Source: Fidelibacterota bacterium
Lineage (GTDB): Bacteria; Fidelibacterota; Marinisomatia; Marinisomatales; TCS55
NCBI GenBank assembly: GCA_022561485.1
Contig: JADFRD010000013.1
Span: forward strand, 1 to 35,870
DNA length: 35,870 bases
Direction: 5' to 3'
Shown here: in pieces, positions 14,355-21,941 of the stretch
Layout of the letters: every line of letters starts with the position of its first letter
Position numbering within the stretch: position 1 is the stretch's first letter
The notes under the pieces: generated by a model
What the model saw: only the letters and a program-made list of their open reading frames with translations
Told to the model about the DNA's origin: nothing
Database searches by the model: none
Translations under genes and position numbers: made by a program

Positions 14355-15308
14355 ATGAATAAAAATAAAATAATAAGTGAAACACGGTCTTTGTTTATTA
14401 TAGTGCTTATTGCTCTTACGCTAAAAGTAACATTGATTGAGGCATATATTGTACCAACAGGCAGTATGGAAAAAACCATTATGGTGGGTGATTTTCTCAT
14501 CGGTAACCGCTTCGTTTATGGAATGAGAACGCCGGATTGGATCGGGATTCCTTATACGGATATCGGTTTTTCAATCCCGTACTATCGATTTCCTGAATTC
14601 AAAAAACCGCATCAGGGAGATGTGATCATTTTTAAATATCCACGAGACCCCCATTTAAAATATGTAAAAAGATGTATCGCTGAACCCGGGGACACCTTGG
14701 AGATTATTAATAGAAAAGTTTTTGTAAATGGAATTGAATTCGAGCTTCCGGAACATGGACGGTTCATTCGTCCAATGGACGATCCCAGAAAAAGAGATCC
14801 AAACATTTTTTTAGGAAAAGGAAATAAAGATAATTTTTCTCAATTAGTCCTTCCAAAAAAAGGAGATAAAATATCGATACACCCTGAAACAGCGTTATTG
14901 GTCATGCAATTAATGTTGTTTGATGGTCATAATTTGACACTCAAAAGCCAAAATCACGAATATGAATTCACAATGATTGATCCAACAGATCTATATCGGC
15001 GAAAAAATTCTTATGACGTTTTTGATAATTATTACCCAAATGGTAATTTAATTAATCCTTGGTCCACAAATATGCCGAGAGGTGAATTGCTTTTTGACGG
15101 CCAACCTATAATGGATATTAACGAATATATTGTTGAGCAGAACTATTTTTGGGCGATGGGTGACAATCGAGATAATAGTCTCGATTCCAGGTTCTGGGGA
15201 TTTGTACCTGAAGATCATATTTTAGGTGAAGCATTATTTACATATATGTCTTTGAATCTGGATACATGGATGCCGCGGTTTAACCGAATTGGCACTATTA
15301 TAGACTAG
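14355..15308 (+). CDS. lepB: Signal peptidase I
   Basis: 317 aa. The N-terminal helix (about 11-30) anchors it in the inner membrane with the catalytic part outside. The Ser/Lys dyad is visible as Ser37 in 'PTGSMEKT' and Lys105 in 'HLKYVKRCIAEPGD'. The final box is 'MGDNRDNSLDSRFWG', followed by 'VPEDHILGEAL'. Between the Lys box and the last box lies an insertion of about 110 residues (about 135-250). It is rich in charged and aromatic residues and includes 'FDGHNLTLKSQNHEYEF', larger than in small Gram-positive enzymes. It removes signal peptides from exported proteins, which fits the many secreted or lipoprotein-like genes around it. There is no obvious Shine-Dalgarno; the start is 36 bases after the RNase HII fusion, so co-transcription is likely. 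Confidence 0.95.
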   Translation: MNKNKIISETRSLFIIVLIALTLKVTLIEAYIVPTGSMEKTIMVGDFLIGNRFVYGMRTPDWIGIPYTDIGFSIPYYRFPEFKKPHQGDVIIFKYPRDPHLKYVKRCIAEPGDTLEIINRKVFVNGIEFELPEHGRFIRPMDDPRKRDPNIFLGKGNKDNFSQLVLPKKGDKISIHPETALLVMQLMLFDGHNLTLKSQNHEYEFTMIDPTDLYRRKNSYDVFDNYYPNGNLINPWSTNMPRGELLFDGQPIMDINEYIVEQNYFWAMGDNRDNSLDSRFWGFVPEDHILGEALFTYMSLNLDTWMPRFNRIGTIID

Positions 15309-15389
15309 CATATTTCATCTTGCACATACTTAATTAGGTGCGTATTTTTTGCATAAGGTGAAACCATAATCAAAGAGGTAAGGGAAAAA

Positions 15390-16091
15390 ATGAAACGAAT
15401 ATTAATCCCAATTTTTATATGTTCAATTATTGTTGCACAGGAAGATGAAATTTCTGACGCACCGGTAGATACAACGCTCATGGAAGTTTCTATTGACACT
15501 TCTGAACTCGAACCGGTATTAGATATAGACTTCAGTTTAGAATTTGGTTATAAGGGGTATCAATGGGGTTCTAAAATTTTTGATTTACCTCAATTACAAA
15601 ATATGTCAGTTGCCCAACCTGGTTCCGATAATAAAAGTGTATCAATGTCGGGAATGCTGGGCTTGGATTCTGTTGAAGTAATATTTGTGTATAGTGATAG
15701 TGGTTTTTGGAAATCTGAAATTGATTTTCAATTAGATGATGATAATATAGATAAACAGATAAAGTCATTTTTGCGTATAGAGAAAAATGTAAGTGAGGTC
15801 TATGGGAATCCATTTTCCACAGAACAAACAGTCAACGGTCCATCAAGCTCTTACCATAATTTCCTCAACGTAAAATATTCCCGTGCATTTTACAGATCAT
15901 CCTGGAATGTTTCACCTGTCAGAATCGCTTTAGTTCTTAGCGGTATAGTTCAGCAACCTAAAACAGAAAATAGCTTATTAGAAGGAGATATAAGTTTTTT
16001 GAGATTAGTGTATTATAATCCGGATTATATGATTACGGTAAGAGAGGAAAATCAAACAGAAGAACTACCGTCCATATTTGAATTATATTAA
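15390..16091 (+). CDS. Secreted protein of unknown function
   Basis: 233 aa, with AAGGG nine bases before the ATG. A signal peptide of about 17 residues (MKRILIPIFICSIIVAQ) is followed by an acidic segment (about 18-50). The rest looks like a beta-rich domain with 'FGYKGYQWGSKIFDLP' and, near the end, 'SLLEGDISFLRLVYYNPDY'. The 'GY.WG' start resembles periplasmic domains that assess how far a measured and a predicted value differ in other hypothetical proteins, but I cannot name the family. The next gene starts four bases after its stop, so the pair is co-translated. It is probably periplasmic or outer-membrane associated. Confidence 0.7.
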   Translation: MKRILIPIFICSIIVAQEDEISDAPVDTTLMEVSIDTSELEPVLDIDFSLEFGYKGYQWGSKIFDLPQLQNMSVAQPGSDNKSVSMSGMLGLDSVEVIFVYSDSGFWKSEIDFQLDDDNIDKQIKSFLRIEKNVSEVYGNPFSTEQTVNGPSSSYHNFLNVKYSRAFYRSSWNVSPVRIALVLSGIVQQPKTENSLLEGDISFLRLVYYNPDYMITVREENQTEELPSIFELY

Positions 16092-16094
16092 TTT

Positions 16095-16586
16095 ATGTTT
16101 ACTACCCGTAGTCTGTTAGCTGTAATAATCAGTGTTCAATTTTCCTTTTGTCCAAATCCTCCCAGAATGGTCAGGCATTTTCAATATCAAGTTACCCAAG
16201 AAGAAGCATTGATTTTAAGTCGTACCGTTTTAGAAAATCTAGGATATGAAATTGAATTTTATACAAAAGAAAGCCATTTAATAACAACATTTAATACACC
16301 CATAAAAAAAGATTATCGAAGATATGATTATTCTCTGGCTGTCATCGTGGAAGATCAAGTAGAAGTATACATCATTGCGCAAAAGCACATATTTAAACGT
16401 AGTTCCGAGACATCTATAGGCGGAGGTAAATCAATGACAGAAATGGATACAGTCGATTGGTTACCGTATTCATTACAGCAAAAAATTTATTGGCCTTTGA
16501 TTAATGAATTTGCAAAAAATGGTCTGACTCAAATTGAATCAATAAGCCTTCATCATTTAAATAATAATTCACCGGAAAATGCATAA
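16095..16586 (+). CDS. Exported protein of unknown function
   Basis: 163 aa. The N-terminal hydrophobic stretch 'SLLAVIISVQFSFC' looks like a signal peptide with a cysteine at its end, but the residue before the Cys is Phe, so the lipobox is poor. The body has an alpha/beta pattern: 'YQVTQEEALILSRTVLENLGYEIEFYTKESHLITT', then strands, then a helix 'QQKIYWPLINEFAKNGLTQIE'. A similar 'A...A...VL..LGY.I......GLI.T' arrangement is seen in small lipoproteins that assemble in the outer membrane. That is only a resemblance. It lies four bases after the previous gene and overlaps a possible 26-codon ORF downstream. Confidence 0.65.
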   Translation: MFTTRSLLAVIISVQFSFCPNPPRMVRHFQYQVTQEEALILSRTVLENLGYEIEFYTKESHLITTFNTPIKKDYRRYDYSLAVIVEDQVEVYIIAQKHIFKRSSETSIGGGKSMTEMDTVDWLPYSLQQKIYWPLINEFAKNGLTQIESISLHHLNNNSPENA

Positions 16587-16659
16587 AATATGGCTTGTTG
16601 TTTATACTTTATGCGTGACAATTTCGGGGGCTTTTAAACGACCTACGATACTTATCTAA
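16579..16659 (+). CDS. Possible 26-aa hydrophobic small protein
   Basis: ATG at 16579, stop at 16657-16659. It begins with MHKIWLVVYTLCVTISGAF, a short basic start and hydrophobic core like a signal or membrane peptide, then KRPTILI. It overlaps the stop of the preceding gene by eight bases and ends two bases before the next ATG, so it fills the operon gap exactly. The bases CCGG/GGA before the ATG could serve as a weak ribosome binding site. Too short to prove by sequence. Confidence 0.3.
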   Translation: MHKIWLVVYTLCVTISGAFKRPTILI

Positions 16660-16661
16660 AT

Positions 16662-16964
16662 ATGTCAGCAGACTATATATTACGTGAAAAACTAGAAACA
16701 CTTTTGCAAGGAGTTAATGAGAATTATGGTAAAATTCTCACAAATGAATTGCTTTCGAGTTTAGAAAATACCATTACTGATTTTAATGATGAGGTTCTTT
16801 CATTATTAAATGATCTCAAAGAAAATGCGACATTAAAAGATAAAATGATGGAAGATATTAAAGCAGGCAAAACTGAAGAACAAACTTCAGATAAACGTTC
16901 CTATGTTGAAGAAACAAAAGAGATGAGTGAATGGGAAAAAAGACTTGAAACGTTAAGTAACTGA
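16662..16964 (+). CDS. Small acidic helical protein, unknown function
   Basis: 100 aa, no signal peptide and no membrane helix. Almost entirely predicted helix: leucines at heptad-like spacing in 'LREKLETLLQGVNENYGK' and 'LLSSLENTITDFNDEVLSLLNDLKE', then a charged tail with many Lys/Glu. It is probably a cytosolic coiled-coil partner protein. It precedes by 16 bases another coiled-coil protein with a membrane anchor, which suggests the two act together. There is no clear Shine-Dalgarno. Function unknown. Confidence 0.6.
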   Translation: MSADYILREKLETLLQGVNENYGKILTNELLSSLENTITDFNDEVLSLLNDLKENATLKDKMMEDIKAGKTEEQTSDKRSYVEETKEMSEWEKRLETLSN

Positions 16965-16980
16965 TTGTTGAGGAAGAAGA

Positions 16981-17484
16981 ATGACAGTAAAAGATAAAAT
17001 TGTATTTAGTATTTTGGTTATACTGATTTTGGCCGGTGGTTATTTTCAGTATATGTCCGGTGAAATGATTAAGCGCATGGATGAATTAAACCAGAATGAT
17101 ATGAAACATGTCGACGTTGTACATAATGAATTTCGCGAGGATCTTCGAATATTAAATTTGCAGTTTATTGGCAGAGGAAAACACTTGCAAAAAGCGCAGC
17201 GTGATATTGTAGCAAATACAAAATTTATCATTGCTACAGCTGACTCTTTATCAGATATGATTGGAGAGGTCCAATACAATCTGGATGAAGTGGAACGTGA
17301 GGTTTTTAATCGTTTTGCCGATGTTGAAACAGATATTGCAGATTTAGAAGGTGATCTTAGAAGATTGCGTAGTAAAACCACTCAGACTCTATCAGAAATT
17401 CAACAAAAACTTACTTTGTTAGAGACAGATTTAAATAATATATCTGAAAAAGTGTTTGAAAAGGACAAAAAGGAAAAGAAATAA
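16981..17484 (+). CDS. Membrane-anchored coiled-coil protein, unknown function
   Basis: 167 aa, with GAGGAAG seven bases before the ATG. One transmembrane helix (about 7-24: 'IVFSILVILILAGGYFQY') is followed by a long coiled coil with a heptad pattern running to the end: 'ADSLSDMIGEVQYNLDEVEREVFNRFADVETDIADLEGDLRRL' and 'LSEIQQKLTLLETDLNNI'. It ends in a Lys-rich tail. It resembles bacterial structural or scaffold proteins in overall form only. It is the last gene of the lepB-linked run; a strong terminator follows 28 bases after its stop. Confidence 0.65.
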   Translation: MTVKDKIVFSILVILILAGGYFQYMSGEMIKRMDELNQNDMKHVDVVHNEFREDLRILNLQFIGRGKHLQKAQRDIVANTKFIIATADSLSDMIGEVQYNLDEVEREVFNRFADVETDIADLEGDLRRLRSKTTQTLSEIQQKLTLLETDLNNISEKVFEKDKKEKK

Positions 17485-17511
17485 ACGTTATTTTTGTTAA
17501 TGAGAAAACAC

Positions 17512-17546
17512 AAAAGGGCTTTATTTTATTAAGCCCTTTTTCTTTA
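17512..17546 (+). terminator. Rho-independent terminator after the lepB-linked gene run
   Basis: AAAAGGGCTT, an AT-rich loop and AAGCCCTTTT (17531-17540) form a perfect stem with a following TCTTT tract. The start codon of the DUF309 gene lies immediately behind the T-tract. Confidence 0.85.
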
Positions 17547-17902
17547 TGGACATGCTAGACATAGAATCATTTAATAAAGGAATAGACTTTTTCAATGATC
17601 AAGAGTATTATAAAGCACATATAATCTGGGAACATTGCTGGAAATCAATCGATAGTTCAAAACCTAAATTATTCCTGAAACCGTTTATAATGCTTACTGG
17701 GGCATATCTGAATTATAAAAGTGGAAGAAAAGGGGGTGGTGATTATTTATTAAAATTATCCTTGGATCGCTTGCTTGAATCGAAAAAAGAACTTAAAGAA
17801 TTAGTTGAAGTGAATCTGCTGATAGAAAGTGTTAATACCGTATATAAACGAGGTGGTTCAACAGAAGGAATGAATGAAATAAAGATTAATAAAGTGGGGT
17901 AG
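17546..17902 (+). CDS. DUF309 family protein
   Basis: 118 aa. The pattern 'FNKGIDFFNDQEYYKAHIIWEHCWKS' followed by 'FLKPFIMLTGAYLNYKSGRKGGGDYLLKLSLDRL' matches DUF309 proteins ('F..G.YYEAHE.WE..W....FLQGLIQ.AAA..H...GN..GA..LL'). These are small all-helical proteins of unknown function found in many bacteria. The His that usually stands in 'EAHE' is present (KAHI). The ATG is at the very end of the terminator of the preceding operon with no Shine-Dalgarno; a second ATG lies two codons on. The gene would need a leaderless or internal promoter. The stop overlaps a large hairpin (17894-17945). Confidence 0.75.
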   Translation: MDMLDIESFNKGIDFFNDQEYYKAHIIWEHCWKSIDSSKPKLFLKPFIMLTGAYLNYKSGRKGGGDYLLKLSLDRLLESKKELKELVEVNLLIESVNTVYKRGGSTEGMNEIKINKVG

Positions 17903-17945
17903 ATTTCACGAAGACCTCGGTGCTAAGTGAAGATCTACCCCTTCC
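17894..17945. terminator. Long stem-loop at the end of the DUF309 gene
   Basis: GGGGTAGATTTCAC (17896-17909) pairs with GTGAAGATCTACCCC (17927-17941) with one bulged base; outer GTG and CAC may extend it. It overlaps the DUF309 stop and lies between that gene and the oppositely oriented tRNA-Leu. There is no U-tract, so it is either a weak bidirectional terminator or a 3'-end stabiliser. Confidence 0.45.
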
Positions 17946-18027
17946 ACATACCAAAGGTACCAAACCAGCACCTTCACGCTTAAAGTATAAGTTTAAATGA
18001 GAAGATGCAAGAAAAAAATCAAATTTG

Positions 18028-18111
18028 TGCCGAGGGCCGGAATCGAACCGGCACGGGGTTGCCCCCATTGGTGTTTGAGACCAACGCGTCTACCAATTCC
18101 GCCACCCCGGC
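18028..18111 (-). tRNA. tRNA-Leu (anticodon CAA)
   Basis: On the minus strand the acceptor arm GCCGGGG pairs with CCTCGGC (one G·U), with A as discriminator base. The anticodon stem TTGGT/ACCAA carries the loop CTCAAAC, giving anticodon CAA, which reads UUG. A long variable arm (about 14 bases) is present as in class II tRNAs, and the T arm holds GTTCGAT. 84 bases, with no encoded CCA. It stands in opposite orientation to its neighbours. A run of seven T lies shortly downstream on its strand. Confidence 0.95.
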
Positions 18112-18191
18112 AATATTGGTGTAATTTTAGGACAAAATATTAACTATAATGTCTATATATTTGCACATAATATTTAAGGAGAATTTTTGAA

Positions 18192-19973
18192 ATGAGTTAC
18201 AAAACAATACCGGATATGTTTTTCCACAGTGTTGAAAAATATGCTGATAATCCCTGTTTATTTGATAAAATTAATGGTGTATGGGATGGGAGAACCTATC
18301 GAGAAATTGGCGAATCTGTTGAAAATATTGCTTGTGGCCTAGCATCGCTCGGAATTAAAAAGGGAGATAAAATAGCCATCCTATCCACGAATTCATCTCG
18401 TTGGGCCATTGCAGATTATGCCATCACTGGACTTGGAGCAGTTACTGTTACCGTTTATCCGACGTTAACCAATCCTCATATAACATATATTTGTAATGAT
18501 TCTGAAACGAAATACGCTTTCGTGGAAAATGCTGAACAATTGGATAAAACCCAAACATTGGTAAAAGAATGTAAAAAGTTCAAAGGGTTTATCATGATGG
18601 ATGATAGTGAAAGTAATATGGAAAATGTTATCGGGTTTTCAACCTTGATTGAAAAAGGAAAAACGTACAAAAAAGTTTCAGGCTTTAATTTCAGAGACCA
18701 TGGGAAATCGATAAATGAGGACGATTTACTTACGTTGATATATACGAGTGGAACAACCGGAAATCCGAAAGGGGCAATGCTGTCACATAAAAACCTGGTA
18801 TCGAATGTCAAAAGTGGACGAAAAGCTATTTATGTTGACGAGAATGATGTTTTTCTATCTTTTTTACCCTTGAGCCATGTGTACGAAAGAATGGCAGGCC
18901 ATTTTTCCGCATTTTCTAGCGGAGCTAGTACATATTATGCTGAATCAGTCGATACAGTTGCTGAAAATATGGGCGAAGTGAGACCAACGATTATGATCAG
19001 TGTTCCTCGTCTATATGAAAAAATGTATGCTCGAATTGTAGATAAAGTCAATAATGATTCCTCTATTAAACAAAAAATATTTTGGTGGGCGATAAAAGTA
19101 GGTAAAGAAGCAACACCATATTTAATTAAACAAAAACGCCCAGGGGGAATATTAGGTTTGAAACTGGGTTTAGCTGAAAAACTCGTATTTTCAAAAATAA
19201 AAGAAAAGGTGGGTGGCCGTTTACGATTTTTTGCTTCTGGCGGAGCTCCATTATCAAAAGAAATTGCAGAATTTTTTGCTTCGGCCAATATTCTTATTTT
19301 GGAAGGCTATGGTCTGACCGAAACAAGCCCGGTGATTTCTACCAATACTCAAGAGAATGTAAAGTTTGGTACCGTTGGCAAGCCAATTGATGGAGTGGAG
19401 GTTAAGATTGCACCGGATGGTGAAATTCTTTGCCGCGGAGATAATGTGATGATGGGATATTATAATAATCCTGAAGCAACCGCTGAAGTGATTGACCAAG
19501 ATAATTGGTTTTACACTGGTGATATTGGTGAAATTGATGATGAAGGATTCTTACGCATTACTGATAGAAAAAAGAATATCATTGTGACATCAGGGGGGAA
19601 AAATATTGCACCTGCTCCTATGGAAACTGCATTGATTATGTCTAAATATATTGAGCAATCAATCATTATTGGCGACAAAAGAAATTTCATATCAGCATTA
19701 ATAGTTCCAACAATGGAAAATGTAAATAAATGGGCTGAAGATCATGGATTAAGCAAAGATTTATTAAACGATCCTAAAATTATTCAATTATTCGAAAATG
19801 AAATCAAGGAATCCATGAAAAACTTTGCGAAATTTGAAACAGTAAAAAAGTTCAAATTGATTCCAGATGAATGGTCAGTGGATTCGGGCGAATTAACTCC
19901 TACACTTAAAGTAAAACGTAAGGTAGTTGTTGAAAAATACGCAGAATTAATAGATAGTATATATAAAGAATAA
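18192..19973 (+). CDS. Long-chain acyl-CoA synthetase (AMP-forming)
   Basis: 593 aa, with AAGGAGA eleven bases before the ATG. It belongs to the ANL superfamily. The AMP-binding P-loop 'LIYTSGTTGNPKGAMLSH' is at about 184-201, the A5 motif 'EGYGLTETSPVI' near 375, 'YNNPEATAEV...WFYTGDIG' near 430, and 'ITDRKKNIIVTSGGKNIAPAPME' near 455-478. The C-terminal catalytic region is 'ELTPTLKVKRK'. The 'HVYERMAGH' and 'GGAPLSKEIAEFF' segments are typical of the FadD15/ACSL group of long-chain enzymes. It activates fatty acids to acyl-CoA for lipid synthesis or oxidation. The following gene is gpsA, which provides the glycerol-3-phosphate to which acyl groups are added, so a phospholipid role fits. Confidence 0.93.
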   Translation: MSYKTIPDMFFHSVEKYADNPCLFDKINGVWDGRTYREIGESVENIACGLASLGIKKGDKIAILSTNSSRWAIADYAITGLGAVTVTVYPTLTNPHITYICNDSETKYAFVENAEQLDKTQTLVKECKKFKGFIMMDDSESNMENVIGFSTLIEKGKTYKKVSGFNFRDHGKSINEDDLLTLIYTSGTTGNPKGAMLSHKNLVSNVKSGRKAIYVDENDVFLSFLPLSHVYERMAGHFSAFSSGASTYYAESVDTVAENMGEVRPTIMISVPRLYEKMYARIVDKVNNDSSIKQKIFWWAIKVGKEATPYLIKQKRPGGILGLKLGLAEKLVFSKIKEKVGGRLRFFASGGAPLSKEIAEFFASANILILEGYGLTETSPVISTNTQENVKFGTVGKPIDGVEVKIAPDGEILCRGDNVMMGYYNNPEATAEVIDQDNWFYTGDIGEIDDEGFLRITDRKKNIIVTSGGKNIAPAPMETALIMSKYIEQSIIIGDKRNFISALIVPTMENVNKWAEDHGLSKDLLNDPKIIQLFENEIKESMKNFAKFETVKKFKLIPDEWSVDSGELTPTLKVKRKVVVEKYAELIDSIYKE

Positions 19974-20011
19974 GATAATATATCTTAAAGTAATATATTT
20001 ATAAAGTTATT

Positions 20012-21007
20012 ATGAGCAATATTTCAATCCTTGGCACTGGAAGTTGGGGGATGGCTTTAGGAGATGGCTTGGCCCAAAAGGGTAAAAAAGTCATTATGTG
20101 GCAGCGTGATCAAAAAAAAGCAAAAATTATTCAAGAAGACAGAATTCACCCGTTTATAGATAATTACAAAGCCCATGAAAATATTGAATTCACAGCTGAT
20201 CTCGAACATACCTTAAAAGATACACATTTTATAATTGTTGCTGTTCCCTCCCATGGTGTAAGAGAATTAATAAAGCGCACTGCAGACTATGTTGAAAACG
20301 GTACAATTATCGTTAATGCTTCCAAAGGTCTTGAACAAAACACATTATTGACTATGAGCCAAGTTATTCATGAGGAGTTAAGTAATATAGAAAATAATAT
20401 TGTTTCGTTATATGGACCTAGTCATGCAGAGGAAGTTATTCGAAAAATTCCAACCGCTCTTGTTGCTGCTTCTTCAGATTTGGTTTCTGCGCGAAAAGTT
20501 CAGGAATTATTTTCATCTAATACTATACGAGTTTACACAAATTCAGATATTCTTGGGGTTGAATTAGGCGGTTCGATAAAAAATGTAATCGCCATAGCAG
20601 CAGGAATATGTGATGGAATCGGTTTTGGAGATAACACAAAAGCAGCAATATTAACCAGAGGAATTGCTGAAATGACACGTTTGGGTGTAGCTATGGGTGC
20701 AAAAGAAAGTACATTCGCAGGTTTAAGTGGCATTGGAGATCTTTTCGTTACGTGTTCAAGTAAATATAGTCGTAACAGGTTTGTGGGTGAGGAAATTGGA
20801 AAAGGCAAGAAAATCGATGACATTCTTTCCAATATGCATATGGTTGCTGAAGGCGTGAATACAGCTAAAGCTGTATGCCAATTATGTAATAGACATCAAG
20901 TGGAATTGCCAATATCAATAACCGTTTATGATGTACTTTATAATCAAAAAGATCCCGGTGATGCTGTAATGGAACTGATGAATAGAGATCTTGTATCTGA
21001 GCAATAA
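20012..21007 (+). CDS. gpsA: Glycerol-3-phosphate dehydrogenase [NAD(P)+]
   Basis: 331 aa, the normal length. It reduces dihydroxyacetone phosphate to sn-glycerol-3-phosphate for phospholipid synthesis, in the cytosol. The Rossmann motif is 'ILGTGSWGMALGDGLAQKG' at 5-23. 'NASKGLE' and 'YGPSHAEEV' follow, and the catalytic lysine is in 'ELGGSIKNVIAIAAGICDG'. 'GLSGIGDLFVTCSSKYSRNR' completes the family signature. There is no visible Shine-Dalgarno. It lies 38 bases behind the acyl-CoA synthetase gene, with no terminator between, and is followed 59 bases later by tRNA-Arg. Confidence 0.96.
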   Translation: MSNISILGTGSWGMALGDGLAQKGKKVIMWQRDQKKAKIIQEDRIHPFIDNYKAHENIEFTADLEHTLKDTHFIIVAVPSHGVRELIKRTADYVENGTIIVNASKGLEQNTLLTMSQVIHEELSNIENNIVSLYGPSHAEEVIRKIPTALVAASSDLVSARKVQELFSSNTIRVYTNSDILGVELGGSIKNVIAIAAGICDGIGFGDNTKAAILTRGIAEMTRLGVAMGAKESTFAGLSGIGDLFVTCSSKYSRNRFVGEEIGKGKKIDDILSNMHMVAEGVNTAKAVCQLCNRHQVELPISITVYDVLYNQKDPGDAVMELMNRDLVSEQ

Positions 21008-21065
21008 AAAGCAGTTTTCCCTCTTTTTCCAATAATTCAATTATCGTAATTTTTCTGCTGCATTC

Positions 21066-21139
21066 GCCCACATAGCTCAGTAGGATAGAGCACAGGTTTC
21101 CTAAACCTGGGGTCAGAGGTTCGAATCCTCTTGTGGGCG
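21066..21139 (+). tRNA. tRNA-Arg (anticodon CCT)
   Basis: Acceptor arm GCCCACA/TGTGGGC, D stem GCTC/GAGC, anticodon stem CAGGT/ACCTG with loop TTCCTAA giving CCT (reads AGG), T arm AGAGG/CCTCT with TTCGAAT, discriminator G. 74 bases, no encoded CCA. It sits on the same strand between gpsA and the TPR gene with no terminator on either side. Confidence 0.96.
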
Positions 21140-21174
21140 CTAATAATCAACCATTTAACGGAAATGATGACACC

Positions 21175-21864
21175 ATGATAAAAGCTAGAAAAAAGATAAC
21201 GAAAAAAGAAATACAAAAAGATCCATTTTTAGAAGGTCTTTATGCAATAAAAACCTATGTTGATCATAACAAGCAAATGATTATCCGAATGTCCATTGGA
21301 ATTATTGTAGCCGTTGTTGTCATGCTATTTTTGAATAATAAAAGAATTGTTCAAAATGAAGCTGCAGAAACTGCTCTGGGTAAGGCAATGGTGAATTTGA
21401 CTATTGGCGACATTGACAATGGGCTTTTGCTGTTGGAACTTCTAATAGATGATTTTTCCGGATCGAAGCCAGCTCAAAGAGGATTATATTTTTTAGGGAA
21501 AAATTATTTTGAAAAGAAAGACTATTTGACGGCTAAATTCCATATAATTGACTTTTTAGATGATCCTTCGGATGAGTTTCATGCAAGTGCATTAATGATA
21601 TTAGCTGAGATTGAAAAAAATGATCTCAATACGAAATCGGCCCTAAACTATTATAAAAAGGCCATAAAATTTGCATCGACAGATCTTCAGAAAAATCAAC
21701 TTCAAGTCAATCTGGCAAAATTTTATATAGAAGTCGGTAATAATATTGATGCAAAATCCTTGCTGGATGGAGTTTCAAAAAATTCAAACCAACCCATAAA
21801 AGTTCAAAATGAAATCGATGAAATTTTAGGTCGTATTGATCGAGCGATTTCCGACGAACAATAA
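21175..21864 (+). CDS. Membrane-anchored tetratricopeptide repeat protein (YfgM/Wzz-like topology)
   Basis: 229 aa from the ATG at 21175. A longer frame would begin with a GTG inside tRNA-Arg and is discarded. A basic cytosolic segment (KARKKITKKEIQ) is followed by one helix (about 36-55) and then about 170 residues of TPR-like helices on the outer side: 'LGKAMVNLTIGDIDNGLLLLELLIDDF', 'RGLYFLGKNYFEKKDYLTAKFHI' and 'SALNYYKKAIKFAS'. The arrangement resembles YfgM/AncB-type periplasmic TPR proteins. Those proteins help handle secreted proteins at the translocon. It is directly upstream of the rimP-nusA operon but separated from it by a strong hairpin. Confidence 0.75.
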   Translation: MIKARKKITKKEIQKDPFLEGLYAIKTYVDHNKQMIIRMSIGIIVAVVVMLFLNNKRIVQNEAAETALGKAMVNLTIGDIDNGLLLLELLIDDFSGSKPAQRGLYFLGKNYFEKKDYLTAKFHIIDFLDDPSDEFHASALMILAEIEKNDLNTKSALNYYKKAIKFASTDLQKNQLQVNLAKFYIEVGNNIDAKSLLDGVSKNSNQPIKVQNEIDEILGRIDRAISDEQ

Positions 21865-21901
21865 TCTTGTAAACCTGAATATTAAAGCTTAATTTTTCGC
21901 C

Positions 21902-21930
21902 CGAAAAGTGGGTTGCGTGCCCACTTTTCG
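21902..21930 (+). terminator. Strong perfect hairpin before rimP
   Basis: CGAAAAGTGGG (21902-21912), loop TTGCGTG and CCCACTTTTCG (21920-21930) form an 11-bp perfect stem. There is no U-tract beyond it, and the rimP ATG follows 11 bases later. It may terminate the TPR gene, be a leader structure controlling rimP-nusA-infB, or both. Confidence 0.5.
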
Positions 21931-21941
21931 TATGTATAGAC

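Noticed and set aside
15309-15389. Possible terminator after lepB (GCAC/GTGC with a T6 run)
   Set aside because: A stem of only four strong pairs with mismatched continuation; too weak to call.
18140-18192. TATATTTG before the acyl-CoA synthetase gene as a Bacteroidetes-type -7 promoter box
   Set aside because: An octamer in very AT-rich DNA with no convincing -33 box; not enough to report as a promoter.
21133-21174. GTG-initiated N-terminal extension of the TPR gene
   Set aside because: The start would lie inside the tRNA-Arg acceptor arm; the ATG at 21175 gives a normal basic N-terminus before the membrane helix.
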